Shown here: positions 51,798-60,460 of the stretch, piece after piece | How the letters are laid out: every line of letters begins with the position of its first letter | How positions within the stretch are numbered: position 1 is the first letter of the stretch | DNA from: Rhizobium sp. Root483D2 | GTDB taxonomy: Bacteria > Pseudomonadota > Alphaproteobacteria > Rhizobiales > Rhizobiaceae | Assembly: GCF_001426685.1 (NCBI RefSeq) | Contig: NZ_LMFB01000005.1 | Span: 190,773-254,772, forward strand | Direction: 5' to 3' | DNA length: 64,000 nucleotides | Program-made: the position numbers and the translations under genes | Notes under the pieces: generated by a model | What the model was told of the DNA's origin: nothing | The model's input: the letters and a program-made list of their open reading frames with translations, nothing else | The model's database searches: none

Positions 51798-52904
51798 ATG
51801 CAGATCGAGGAATTCACGCTCGAACGGATCCAGTCGCTCTACGAAAACCTGGTGGAGTATAATCTCTCCGATAGCGGCGTTCATCCCTATTCGCTGAAGG
51901 AATTGCTGACACCCGATCAGCTGCTTGGCCTGCATGAGGTGGAGCTGGGTTATGGCTGGACCAATGGCGGCGTCGAGCTGCGCGATACCATTTCCCGCCT
52001 GTACACCGGCCGCGACGGTGACAACGTCATGGTCACCAATGGTTCGGCGGAAGCGAACTTCATTCTGGTGATGACCCTTCTGGAGCCAGGCGACGAACTG
52101 GTGCTGTTCGTGCCGAACTACCTGCAGATCCGGGGATGGGCAAAGGCGCTCGGCGTCACCGTCAAGGAGATCGTGCTGCGCGAAGAACTTGGATGGCTGC
52201 CGGATCTCGACGAGGTGCGCGCCGCCGTGACGCCGAAGACCAAGATGATCAGCCTGTGCAATCCCAACAACCCGACCGGCAGCCTCCTGCCGCGCGAAAC
52301 GATGGACGCGCTTGTCGCGATCGCCCGCGAACACGGCGTCTACCTGCATGCCGACGAAATCTACAAGGGGTCCGAGCTGGATGTGGAGGAATCCGTCAGC
52401 TTTGCCGATCTCTACGAAAAAGCGGTGGTGACGGCGGGGCTTTCGAAAGCAATGGCGCTGCCGGGCCTGCGGCTTGGCTGGCTGGTTGGGCCTGCCAAGG
52501 AAATCTACGGCACCTGGCAGCGCAAGGATTATACCTCGATCACCACCGGTGCGCTTAGCGAACATATCGCCAATATCGTGCTGCAGCCGGCCAAACGCGC
52601 CGAAATCCTGTCGCGCAGCCGCCATCTGCTTCGGGAAAACCGGGCGCTGCTGACCGCCTGGATCGAGGCGCATAACAATCTGTTTTCGTACCTGCCGCCG
52701 CAGGCCGGCGGCATGGCTTTCGTCCGCTATAACAGGGAGATCAACTCCTCCGTTCTGGTCGATCGGGTCCGCGAGCAAAAGAGCGTCATGCTGGTGCCGG
52801 GCGATGTCTACGGTCTCGATGGCTATGTGCGCATCGGCATCGGGGCGCAGAAGCATCATCTGGAGGCAGGGCTTTCGCGCCTTGCAGACTTTATGAGGGC
52901 GTGA
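51798..52904 (+). CDS. Fold-type I PLP aminotransferase
   Basis: The 368-aa aminotransferase of the class I/II group has TNGSAEANF, SLCNPNNPTGSLL (cofactor-contacting Asn), HADEIYKG (PLP Asp-x-x-Tyr), TAGLSKAMALPGLRLGW (PLP lysine in LSKA) and a C-terminal RIGIGAQ with the substrate Arg. It resembles enzymes acting on arginine-like amino acids, but I cannot fix the substrate. The ATG at 51798 follows CGGAG. It is first in an operon with a PAS-HTH regulator 4 bp downstream and an ornithine-cyclodeaminase-family gene. Confidence 0.9.
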   Translation: MQIEEFTLERIQSLYENLVEYNLSDSGVHPYSLKELLTPDQLLGLHEVELGYGWTNGGVELRDTISRLYTGRDGDNVMVTNGSAEANFILVMTLLEPGDELVLFVPNYLQIRGWAKALGVTVKEIVLREELGWLPDLDEVRAAVTPKTKMISLCNPNNPTGSLLPRETMDALVAIAREHGVYLHADEIYKGSELDVEESVSFADLYEKAVVTAGLSKAMALPGLRLGWLVGPAKEIYGTWQRKDYTSITTGALSEHIANIVLQPAKRAEILSRSRHLLRENRALLTAWIEAHNNLFSYLPPQAGGMAFVRYNREINSSVLVDRVREQKSVMLVPGDVYGLDGYVRIGIGAQKHHLEAGLSRLADFMRA

Positions 52905-52908
52905 CGGG

Positions 52909-53526
52909 ATGAAACCCGAGCTCGCCTCCTATGCCGCCGTCTGCGACGGCGTTGCCCAGCTGTTCCAGCCGTTTGTCGAGGTCGTGCTGCACGATCTTGA
53001 GACGGAAACGGCGGCGCATATTGCCGGGAATTTTTCAAAGCGAGAGATCGGCGAGCCGTCGCTGTTGCACGAGATCGATTTCCGCCCCAGCGAACGGCTT
53101 CTCGGCCCCTATGAAAAGGTCAATTGGGACGGCCGCCGGATCAAATCGATCAGCATCATCCTGCGCGACAGCGGCGAGCGGCCAATCGCGGTGATGTGCA
53201 TCAATGCCGACGTCTCGCATTTCCACGCGGTGATGCAGACATTGAGCGCCTTTGCCTCGATCCCCGTCGACCATGCCAAGCCGGCGAGCCTGTTCAAGGA
53301 GGACTGGCACGAGCGGATCAACGAATATATCCAGAACTGGACGGGATCGCGCGGGCTGATCATTGCCGGATTGAGCCGTGAGCAGAAGCAGCAGCTGGTC
53401 AAGGACCTCTCCGCCGACGGCGCCTTTGGGGGCAGGAACTCCGCTGCCTATATTTCCCGTATCCTCGGCATGGGCCGGGCGACCGTCTATAAATATCTGA
53501 ACCAGAACCGGCCGGAGGACGAATGA
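52909..53526 (+). CDS. YheO/DauR-type PAS-HTH transcriptional regulator
   Basis: The 205-aa protein has an N-terminal YheO-like PAS domain (FVEVVLHDLETETAAHIAGNFS, GRRIKSISIILRDSGERPIAVMCIN) and a C-terminal HTH (AYISRILGMGRATVYKYLN). DauR of Pseudomonas, of the same architecture, represses D-arginine use. The ATG at 52909 is 4 bp after the aminotransferase stop, and the stop overlaps the next start (ATGA). It probably regulates its own operon in response to an amino acid. Confidence 0.9.
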   Translation: MKPELASYAAVCDGVAQLFQPFVEVVLHDLETETAAHIAGNFSKREIGEPSLLHEIDFRPSERLLGPYEKVNWDGRRIKSISIILRDSGERPIAVMCINADVSHFHAVMQTLSAFASIPVDHAKPASLFKEDWHERINEYIQNWTGSRGLIIAGLSREQKQQLVKDLSADGAFGGRNSAAYISRILGMGRATVYKYLNQNRPEDE

Positions 53527-54488
53527 TCATCCTGTCCCGGTCACAGATCGAAGCCTTGGTCGATCCCGGCCGCGCTCTCACAGCCATTCAAGCCGCCTAT
53601 ATCGCCGCATCCGACGGCCGGGCGGTCATGCCGCCGGTCGGCTATCTCGCCTTTCCGGAAAAGGACGGCGATTGCCATATCAAATACGGCCATATCGCCG
53701 GGGACCCGAGTTTCGTCGTCAAGATCGCCGCCGGATTCTATGGCAACCCATCGATCGGGCTGCCGACATCCCACGGCGTGATGCTGGTTTTTTCGGCGCA
53801 AACTGGCGTCCTTGAAGCGATCCTGCTCGATGAGGGGTTCTTGACCGACCTGCGCACCGGTCTTGGCGGCGCCATTGCCACGCGGGCGCTTTGCCGCCCG
53901 GATGCACGGCGGGTGGCCATTATTGGAACCGGCATTCAGGCCCGCTGGCAGATCCGCTGCCTGCGCCTCGCGATGCCGGAAACGGATTTTTCGTTCACCA
54001 TCTGGGGCCGGTCGCACGACAAGGCGATGGAGACGGAAACCCAACTTGCGGCGGAAGGTATCGGCGCAAGCGCGTCGCCCGATCTGGAGCGTCTTTGCGG
54101 CGACGCCGATATCATCATCACCACCACACCCTCGCGGCAAGCGCTGATCCGCGATGCCTGGATAAAGCCCGGCACACATATTACCGCAATCGGCGCCGAT
54201 GCACCCGGCAAGCAGGAGCTGGACACGGCGCTGGTTGTCCGCGCCAACCGTCGCGTCTCAGATAGTCTCGAACAGTCTCTCGATCACGGCGAATTCTCAG
54301 CGGCGTTCCGCGCCGGGGAGATGTCTGCCGCAAGCTGCGTCGAGCTTGGAGCGGTGCTCGCTGGCACAGCGCAAGGCCGGCTCGATCCCGGCGATATCAC
54401 CATCGCTGATCTTACCGGCATCGCGGTTCAGGATATCGCCATCGCCACGTCTGTTCTTGCGGCGCACCGGGATGCCAGTGTGGTTTGA
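53523..54488 (+). CDS. Ornithine cyclodeaminase / mu-crystallin family protein
   Basis: The 321-aa NAD(P)-dependent enzyme has DCHIKYGHIAG with the substrate-binding Lys, ILLDEGFLTDLRTGLGGAIAT, and the Rossmann motif VAIIGTGIQARWQIRCL, plus AIGADAPGKQEL. Family members are ornithine cyclodeaminase, DauB-like dehydrogenase, alanine dehydrogenase and ketimine reductase. With the aminotransferase and DauR-like regulator, a route for a D- or unusual basic amino acid is likely. It overlaps the regulator gene by 4 bp. Confidence 0.92.
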   Translation: MIILSRSQIEALVDPGRALTAIQAAYIAASDGRAVMPPVGYLAFPEKDGDCHIKYGHIAGDPSFVVKIAAGFYGNPSIGLPTSHGVMLVFSAQTGVLEAILLDEGFLTDLRTGLGGAIATRALCRPDARRVAIIGTGIQARWQIRCLRLAMPETDFSFTIWGRSHDKAMETETQLAAEGIGASASPDLERLCGDADIIITTTPSRQALIRDAWIKPGTHITAIGADAPGKQELDTALVVRANRRVSDSLEQSLDHGEFSAAFRAGEMSAASCVELGAVLAGTAQGRLDPGDITIADLTGIAVQDIAIATSVLAAHRDASVV

Positions 54489-54511
54489 TCTCCGCGATTG
54501 CTCAACCGACC

Positions 54512-56170
54512 TTATTGCCGGCTCTGCCCCATCCGCGAGAGCAGGATCACCGGCAATATTCCGATCACGACGATGGCGAGCGCGGCGATGGAGGCCTCCT
54601 CATAGGTGCCCCTTGCGGCCTCGCCGTAAAGATGTGTGGCGAATGTCTCGACGTTGAGCGGCCGCAGCAGAAGGGTCGCCGGCAGTTCTTTGACGCAATC
54701 GACGAAGACCAGGAGGCCGGCCGCCGTGATCGCCGCTTTCGACAGTGGCAGATGGACATGGCGGAATGTACCGGCCGCCGATTGGCCAAGCACGCGGGAA
54801 GCATGGTCGAATGACATCGGGATTCGCTGTAGTCCGGCATCGATACCGCCTGCCGAGATAGCGAGGAACCGCACGGTATAGGCATAGAGCAAGGCCGCAC
54901 CCGAACCGATAAACAGCAGGCCCGTCGACACGCCGAACCAGGCACTTGCCGTGCGATCGATGAAGCCGTCGAAAGTGGCAAGCACGATCAGCACGCCGAT
55001 CGCAACGACCGTGCCCGGTGCCGCATAACCAAGTGTTGAAAGCCGCTGCAGCCAGGCCGTCGCAGCGCCCGGCCGCAGGCGGCTGGCATAGGCGATGAGC
55101 AGCCCGCAAAGGACAGTTGCGATCGTCGCGGCGGAGGCGAGCACGATAGTGTTGAACGCTTCGGTAAAGAAGCGTGGCGACAGTCCGGCAAATTCGATCC
55201 GTTTCCACGCTTCTGTCACCAGATAGAGTGCGGGCGCGCCAAAGCCGATGAGGATCGGCAAGAGGCCTGCGAACAGGAGGAGAAAGCCTTTTCCCCGCGA
55301 TACCCGGCGCGGCTCGAAGGGGCGGCTGCGCTGGGCGCCGCTCGAATAGCGCTGCTTGCCCCTCGCCCATTTCTCCAAGGCCACCAGCGCAACCACGACG
55401 ATGAGCAGCGAGAGGGCGATCTGCGATGCGCCCGGCAGATCGGAGCGGGTAATCCAGGTCGTGTAGATCGAGACGGTCAGCGTCCGCACACCGAGGAATT
55501 CCGAGGCACCGATATCGTTGAGGGTTTCCATCAGCGCCAAGCTGACCCCGACGGCGACCGCCGGCCGGGCAAGCGGCAGGGCGACATGCCAGAAGACGGC
55601 GCGGCGCGAGATCCCGAGCGTGCGCGACGCATCGATCAGATTGGCCGACTGCGTCAGGAACATCGCCCGTGTCGGAATATAGACATAGGGATAGAGCACG
55701 AAACCGAGAAGCAGGATGCAGCCCGTCATCGAACGCACATCCGGCAGGCGGAATTCGCGCGGGCTGGAATAGCCGAGCATCCAGCGGATCGCCCCCTGCA
55801 CCGAGCCGATCGGGTGCAGGATATCGAGATAGGCATAGGCGATGATATAGGTGGGGACTGCCAGCGGCAGCAGCAGTGCCCATTCGAGCATCCGGCGGCC
55901 GGGAAAGGCATAGGCCGTGACCAGCCAGGCCGTGGATGTTCCCAGAATGGCGGTGATCAGACCGACGCCGGCCAAAAGGATAGCCGTATCAGCGAGCGCC
56001 GCCGGCAAGATGGTCGAGACGAGATGGGACCAGAGCCCGGCAGACCCTTGCAGCGCCTGCAGCAAAAGCGCGATGATGGGCAGCATGACCAGACAGGCGA
56101 CAGCGCCGGCGCCAAGCAACCAGCGGGCTCCGGCCCGGCCCTTTGGCCAGCTTCGCGCAGCGCTGATCAT
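54512..56170 (-). CDS. Ferric-iron ABC transporter permease (FbpB-like)
   Basis: The 552-aa protein holds two fused permease domains with about twelve TM segments. Coupling motifs are IDASRTLGISRRAVFWHVALPLARPA and FDHASRVLGQSAAGTFRHVHLPLSKAA. The ATG at 56170 is used; a TTG at 56227 would start inside the upstream hairpin. It is last in the order ATPase, binding protein, permease, and 65 bp beyond the binding-protein stop past a hairpin. Confidence 0.93.
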   Translation of the reverse strand: MISAARSWPKGRAGARWLLGAGAVACLVMLPIIALLLQALQGSAGLWSHLVSTILPAALADTAILLAGVGLITAILGTSTAWLVTAYAFPGRRMLEWALLLPLAVPTYIIAYAYLDILHPIGSVQGAIRWMLGYSSPREFRLPDVRSMTGCILLLGFVLYPYVYIPTRAMFLTQSANLIDASRTLGISRRAVFWHVALPLARPAVAVGVSLALMETLNDIGASEFLGVRTLTVSIYTTWITRSDLPGASQIALSLLIVVVALVALEKWARGKQRYSSGAQRSRPFEPRRVSRGKGFLLLFAGLLPILIGFGAPALYLVTEAWKRIEFAGLSPRFFTEAFNTIVLASAATIATVLCGLLIAYASRLRPGAATAWLQRLSTLGYAAPGTVVAIGVLIVLATFDGFIDRTASAWFGVSTGLLFIGSGAALLYAYTVRFLAISAGGIDAGLQRIPMSFDHASRVLGQSAAGTFRHVHLPLSKAAITAAGLLVFVDCVKELPATLLLRPLNVETFATHLYGEAARGTYEEASIAALAIVVIGILPVILLSRMGQSRQ

Positions 56171-56203
56171 CGGCTGAAATCCATCGTTCGGGCGGAAGAA
56201 ATG

Positions 56204-56225
56204 GCGCCCGCAAACCGGCGGGCGC
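56204..56225 (-). terminator. Hairpin between iron-binding-protein and permease genes
   Basis: GCGCCCGC / GCGGGCGC, an 8-bp GC stem with a 6-nt loop, lies 10 bp past the binding-protein stop on the minus strand. The U tail is weak. It may protect the binding-protein mRNA end or cause partial termination before the permease gene. Confidence 0.55.
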
Positions 56226-56235
56226 AAACAGTTTT

Positions 56236-57258
56236 TTAGTTGTCGAAGCCCACTTTATCGACCAGTTCGCTCGCCTGCTTGCGGTGGCTGACGATTTCCG
56301 TGAGCGGCTTTTGATCGATCTTCAGCTCGCCGAACGAGGCCACGATCGGATCGACTGCGGCACCAGCCTTGACCGGATATTCGAAATTGGCTTCTGCGAA
56401 GATCTTCTGGGCGTCGCCGGAGACCAGATATTCCAGAAGCTTCACGGCCTCGGCTTTGTTGGGCGCGTTCTTGGCCACGGCAGCACCGCTGATGTTCACC
56501 TGCGTTCCACCGTCCTTGAATGTCGGCAGCACGACCTTGATGGCATCGCCCCAGGCCACCTGCTCTTCGCCGCCCTTGCCCGAGCGCATCAGGCCGACAT
56601 AATAGGAGTTTGCCACGGCAATATCGCAAATGCCGCCGAGAATATCCTTGGCGCCATCGCGGTCGCCACCGGCAGCCTTGCGGGCGAGGTTATCTTTTAG
56701 ACCCGTCAGCCATGTTTCGGTGGCTTCAGCGCCATAATGGGCGATATGATCGGCAAACAGCGCGGTGTTGTAGGGATGCTGGCCGGAGCGAATGCAGATC
56801 TTGCCCTTCCATTTCGGATCCGCCAGGTCTTCATAGTTGAAGGCCGTCAAGTCCAGATCCTTGGCGGCGTAGATGACGCGGGCGCGCATCGACAAGGCAA
56901 ACCAATGGCCCTTTTCATCGCGCAGCTGAGCAGGGATCGATTCCGTCAGAACGGTGGATTCGACCGGCTGGGTAATGCCCTTTTCAACGAGATCGATCAG
57001 GTTTCCGGCATCGACGGTCATCAGGATGTCGGCCGGCGAGCTTGCGCCTTCTGTGGCGACGCGCTCGGCCAGACCGTCCTTCATGAACACCGTGTTGACC
57101 TTGGTGCCGGTCGCGGCAGTGAAGGAATCGAGCAGCGGCTGGATAAGGCCCGGTTCGCGGGTTGTGTAGATGTTGAGTTCGGCCGCCGAGGCAGTGCCCG
57201 CAGCGAGCAGCAATGACGCCGTGAAAACTGTGGATTTTGCAATGCGTGACGTATTCAT
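56236..57258 (-). CDS. Ferric-iron periplasmic binding protein (FbpA/FutA family)
   Basis: The 340-aa protein has a signal peptide (FTASLLLAAGTASA) and a transferrin-like binding fold: ELNIYTTREPGLIQPLLDSF, MTVDAGNLIDLVEKG, and the iron-ligand pair in ANSYYVGLM, with SGAAVAKNAPNK after it. The paired Tyr distinguishes it from the AfuA-like protein at 43253-44284. The ATG at 57258 follows GGAGG. An iron-Rhodo-box lies 42 bp upstream, which points to RirA control by iron. Confidence 0.94.
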   Translation of the reverse strand: MNTSRIAKSTVFTASLLLAAGTASAAELNIYTTREPGLIQPLLDSFTAATGTKVNTVFMKDGLAERVATEGASSPADILMTVDAGNLIDLVEKGITQPVESTVLTESIPAQLRDEKGHWFALSMRARVIYAAKDLDLTAFNYEDLADPKWKGKICIRSGQHPYNTALFADHIAHYGAEATETWLTGLKDNLARKAAGGDRDGAKDILGGICDIAVANSYYVGLMRSGKGGEEQVAWGDAIKVVLPTFKDGGTQVNISGAAVAKNAPNKAEAVKLLEYLVSGDAQKIFAEANFEYPVKAGAAVDPIVASFGELKIDQKPLTEIVSHRKQASELVDKVGFDN

Positions 57259-57299
57259 AAGTGCCTCCAGATGAACGATGCACCGCTGTCGAGCATTAT

Positions 57300-57316
57300 T
57301 TGATCAAAACAGTCAA
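57300..57316. promoter_or_regulatory. Iron-Rhodo-box (RirA-type operator), TTGA-N9-TCAA
   Basis: TTGATCAAAACAGTCAA fits the TGA-N9-TCA iron-Rhodo-box consensus exactly, with one extra matching base on each side. It lies 42 bp upstream of the iron-binding-protein start, in the 108-bp gap after the ATPase gene. RirA represses iron uptake genes in rhizobia when iron is sufficient. The match is seen directly; binding is inferred. Confidence 0.7.
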
Positions 57317-57366
57317 GTTTACCTGGAGGACTTTACCGTAAACCGGCTTTGCGGCAGTGCGTGCAC

Positions 57367-58422
57367 TTAAGCGTTCGAAAACACCAGCCAGCTATCGGGC
57401 AAAACCGACAGGCTGACCGTCTGCGTCTGCGGCGGCAAGCGGTGCATGGTGCGGACCTGCAATACCTGGTCAAGACCATCGACGGCGATTGCGAGTTGCT
57501 CGACTTCGCCGAGGAATGTGCGGCTTTTCACCTGCCCCGAAAGCGTGCCCAGACCGGGTGCGACCGAAATGTCCTGCGGGCGGATATACACCGTGGCTGG
57601 CATTCCATCGCGGCCATCGAGCCTCTGGCCAAAGCGGCCGATCGCCGTTTCGATCTGGCCGTTGGTATAGACACCGGAAATCCTGTTGAAGGCACAGAAG
57701 AACTCGGCGGCGTAGGGAGATACAGGCCGATCGTGCAGATCGTAACCGGATCCCGCCTGGACGATCCGGCCGTCCTTCATCAACACCACCCGGTCGCCGG
57801 CCGAAAGCGCCTCTTCCGGATCGTGGGTGACCATGATCACGGTGGTGCCAAGGCTTTTCAGGAGAGACAGGGTTTCATCGCGAACCTTTTCGCGCAATCC
57901 CCGGTCAAGATTGGAAAACGGCTCGTCCATCAGCAGAATGTCCGGCCGGGGAGCGAGCGCGCGGGCAAGTGCCACACGCTGCTGCTCGCCACCCGACAGC
58001 ATGTGCGGATAGCGCCCCTTGAGATGGGCAATGCCGATATGCGCGATCACGTCTTCGGTTCTGGCGGCAGCCTCCGGTTTCGGACGGCGTTTCAGGCCGA
58101 ACAGGATGTTCTGCTCGACGGTCAGATGCGGGAAAAGGGCATAGTCCTGAAACACGAAACCGATTTTGCGGTCTTCCGGCTCGACGAAGCGGGAGGGGCC
58201 TGAAACCTCCTCGCCGTTCAACACGATACGGCCGCCATCGACACGATCCACCCCGGCAATCATGCGCAGCAAGGTCGATTTTCCGCAGCCGGACTGGCCG
58301 ACAAGGCAGATGATCTCGCCGGACGCGATCGTCAGCGACACTGAATCAAGCGCGACGGTTGCGCCAAAACTGCGGCTGACATTGTGGAGTTCAAGTGTCC
58401 GATCCTGGGCGTGTGGTGTCAA
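57367..58422 (-). CDS. Ferric-iron ABC transporter ATPase (FbpC-like)
   Basis: The 351-aa ATPase has Walker A GQSGCGKST, Q-loop FQDYALFPHL, signature LSGGEQQR, Walker B ILLMDEPFSNLD, switch VTHDPEEAL and a TOBE domain (VYIRPQDISVAPG). The only suitable start is TTG at 58422, 7 nt after GAGGAG. A separate RirA-type box before the next gene suggests that binding protein and permease also have an internal promoter. Confidence 0.92.
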   Translation of the reverse strand: MTPHAQDRTLELHNVSRSFGATVALDSVSLTIASGEIICLVGQSGCGKSTLLRMIAGVDRVDGGRIVLNGEEVSGPSRFVEPEDRKIGFVFQDYALFPHLTVEQNILFGLKRRPKPEAAARTEDVIAHIGIAHLKGRYPHMLSGGEQQRVALARALAPRPDILLMDEPFSNLDRGLREKVRDETLSLLKSLGTTVIMVTHDPEEALSAGDRVVLMKDGRIVQAGSGYDLHDRPVSPYAAEFFCAFNRISGVYTNGQIETAIGRFGQRLDGRDGMPATVYIRPQDISVAPGLGTLSGQVKSRTFLGEVEQLAIAVDGLDQVLQVRTMHRLPPQTQTVSLSVLPDSWLVFSNA

Positions 58423-58686
58423 AATCCGCTCCTCTCGATGCGGCAGATGGCATCCTGCCGGGGCAGGTGCGACTCAAGCATTGGAGCCCGTTTATCCGGA
58501 TGTTTTATGAAAAAGACAATCAACCCGCTGCAGGTCATGGCGATCTTCAGGAGCAAGAGCTTTGGCCGGAACGTCCGGCTTGCCTCTGGCTGGCGGGAGA
58601 ATGATCAAATTCTGGAGGAAATCATCGGCGCGGGCGGTCGCGGAAGGGCAACGCGCCCGGATGGGAGTTAAGCGTCTGGCCGCAGC

Positions 58687-58706
58687 CCCGCCGTCAAAAC
58701 GGCGGG
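58687..58706. terminator. Hairpin after the XRE regulator gene
   Basis: CCCGCCGT / ACGGCGGG, an 8-bp stem with a 4-nt loop, lies 14 bp beyond the XRE stop on the minus strand. No T run follows, so termination would be weak. The remaining sequence 58423-58686 shows no gene I can support. Confidence 0.45.
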
Positions 58707-58720
58707 TCGCGGCAATTGCC

Positions 58721-58972
58721 TCAGACTTCGGTGCCCAGCAGCGCGGCCACGGAGACCTGCAGGGCTGCGGCAATTCTTCTCAACTTGGCCGGATCGGCAT
58801 CGCTGCCATCTTCGATGGCTGCAATCTCGGTATTCGCCAGTCCGCAGGTTACGGCAAGATCTTCAATGCTGTAACCGGCCGATTCACGATGCGCTTTCAC
58901 CTGAGAGCCAACGGTGCCGCCGGCAATGGCCTCAAGGCCAAGATTGTCGAAATTATTGAGTACAATAGACAT
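58721..58972 (-). CDS. Small XRE-type helix-turn-helix protein
   Basis: The 83-aa protein has a Cro/C1-type HTH: GSQVKAHRESAGYSIEDLAV, TCGLANTEIAAIEDGS and DPAKLRRIAAALQVSVAALL, preceded by a short N-terminal segment (MSIVLNNFDNLG). The ATG at 58972 follows CAGGAG; a longer in-frame upstream stretch is not coding-like. It is a free-standing small regulator; target unknown. Confidence 0.85.
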   Translation of the reverse strand: MSIVLNNFDNLGLEAIAGGTVGSQVKAHRESAGYSIEDLAVTCGLANTEIAAIEDGSDADPAKLRRIAAALQVSVAALLGTEV

Positions 58973-59202
58973 GAAAGTCTCCTGTTGTGCGTGAATAGAA
59001 CGTCTGCGTTTTTCGTTCCCCGTTTTATGCCTGACTGCAAAAATACGAATTCCTTTTATTGCTGCGGTGCGGCATCGACAAGCGATTAATGCTGCACCCG
59101 CTTTATGAGGCACATCAATGATTTCAGCCGCAACCTGCCAAATTTCCAAGAATTCAAATAAAATCAACTATATGCGACCAACTTCTCATGAAGGTGGCCC
59201 GG

Positions 59203-59487
59203 TTATTTCAAAATACGAAATCTGTCAGCGATGTTCTCAAGCGGTGCTGATCGCACCTCCACATCGGTCACCGACGCACCGGGAGGTCCAATCCGGCAGC
59301 GCTCCAGCATGGCTTTGACCGCGAGCCCAGGTCCGCATATCAATGCCGCGACCGAGCCGTCCGCTTCGTTGCGGACCCAGCCCGACAGGCCAAGCCTCTG
59401 CGCCTGGCCCCGCGTCCAAAACCGGAAACCGACACCCTGGACACGTCCGGCTATGCGAACCAGCACCGCTTCGGCCTCATCCATCAT
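59203..59487 (-). CDS. acyP: Acylphosphatase
   Basis: The 94-aa protein has the acylphosphatase signature VRIAGRVQGVGFRFWTRGQA (phosphate-binding loop with catalytic Arg) and GWVRNEADGSV (catalytic Asn). It hydrolyses carboxyl-phosphate bonds in small acyl phosphates. The ATG at 59487 follows GAGGGAGAGG; the next codon is also ATG. It is monocistronic. Confidence 0.95.
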   Translation of the reverse strand: MMDEAEAVLVRIAGRVQGVGFRFWTRGQAQRLGLSGWVRNEADGSVAALICGPGLAVKAMLERCRIGPPGASVTDVEVRSAPLENIADRFRILK

Positions 59488-59635
59488 GCCTCTCCCTCAC
59501 CGCCGGTCACATCAATCTGGTGCGGGCATCAAAGATTGCAAGCCTGTTTTCCATTGCAGCGATCCCCTGCTATGGGAGAGCGGCGCCTGCGTGGGACACT
59601 CAGCATTTAACCGGACTGCAACAATGGAAATCGAT

Positions 59636-59842
59636 ATGGACACCGTGGAAATCAATGGCCGCAGCGACTTTGCCCTTTGGGCAATCCAGCGGGCGCAGGA
59701 AATCGTCATGGCTGAGGGCGCGGCTCTGGCTCTGGCTGCCCGTGACATGAACGAAGACGCCCTTCAGGAACATGGCGCGGCCCTTGGCAAGGCAATTGCG
59801 GATGCGATGCTTGAGGTGTTTGACGGCTTGATGGCCGAGTAA
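59636..59842 (+). CDS. Small helical hypothetical protein
   Basis: A 68-aa acidic, Ala-rich ORF (MDTVEINGRSDFALWAIQRA then AALALAARDMNEDAL) ends LEVFDGLMAE. ATG at 59636 after GGAAAT is used; ATG at 59624 would add four residues. The composition is that of a soluble helical protein. No family recognised, and no strong ribosome site. Confidence 0.45.
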   Translation: MDTVEINGRSDFALWAIQRAQEIVMAEGAALALAARDMNEDALQEHGAALGKAIADAMLEVFDGLMAE

Positions 59843-59923
59843 AAATACGGGCGCTTGAACAGTCACGGATGGTTGTGGATAATCACGATCGATTTGGGGA
59901 ATGGCGATAGAGGGGTGACGTTT

Positions 59924-60418
59924 TTGGAAACTGGTCATGACACGAGCCGGCTCGAGATGGTCGTGCTGATGACGCCCGACATGGCCAATTTCAGCGGCAA
60001 GGTGCATGGCGGCGCGCTGCTCAATCTTCTTGATCGGGTCGCCTTTTCCTGCGCCTCGCGTTTCTCGCAGGAATATGCCGTGACCCTGTCGGTCGATCAG
60101 GTCGTCTTCCGCCAACCGATCCATGTCGGCGAACTCGTCACCTTTCGCGCCTCGATCAACTATGCCGGCCGCACATCGATGGAGGTCGGCATCCGGGTCG
60201 AGGCGGAAACCATCCGCACCGGCGAGCGGCGGCACACCAATTCCTGTTATTTCACCATGGTGGCGGTGGACGCCGACGGCCGTCCGACCAATGTTCCCGC
60301 CTATAGCCCCATAACCGGCGTCGCCAAGCGCCGCGAACGTGCCGCGCAGGTGCGGCGCAGTCTGAGACGCGAATTCGAAGAGCGGTTCAAGGCTGCGGGC
60401 GCCGAAGCCGAAGAATGA
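59924..60418 (+). CDS. Acyl-CoA thioesterase, hotdog fold
   Basis: The 164-aa protein has the hotdog thioesterase pattern of the cytosolic acyl-CoA hydrolase group: PDMANFSGKVHGGALLNLLD (catalytic Asp and HGG), ASRFSQEYAVTLSVDQVVFRQP, GELVTFRASINYAGRTSMEVGI. The C-terminus is charged. Start is uncertain: TTG at 59924, nine nt after GAGGGG, is used; GTG at 59915 is an alternative, and no ATG fits. It hydrolyses acyl-CoA to free acid and CoA. Confidence 0.88.
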   Translation: METGHDTSRLEMVVLMTPDMANFSGKVHGGALLNLLDRVAFSCASRFSQEYAVTLSVDQVVFRQPIHVGELVTFRASINYAGRTSMEVGIRVEAETIRTGERRHTNSCYFTMVAVDADGRPTNVPAYSPITGVAKRRERAAQVRRSLRREFEERFKAAGAEAEE

Positions 60419-60460
60419 TTTCGGCGAGCCTCTGTCACTGACGCACTTGCAGGGCTGATA

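Noticed and set aside
54600-55883. A 427-codon minus-strand frame within the iron permease gene
   Set aside because: It overlaps the permease gene in another frame on the same strand; the permease has the coupling motifs and TM pattern.
58507-58671. A 54-codon ORF beginning MKKTINPLQVMAIF downstream of the XRE gene
   Set aside because: Weak upstream sequence (CCGGATG) and no family; could be real but I cannot support it.
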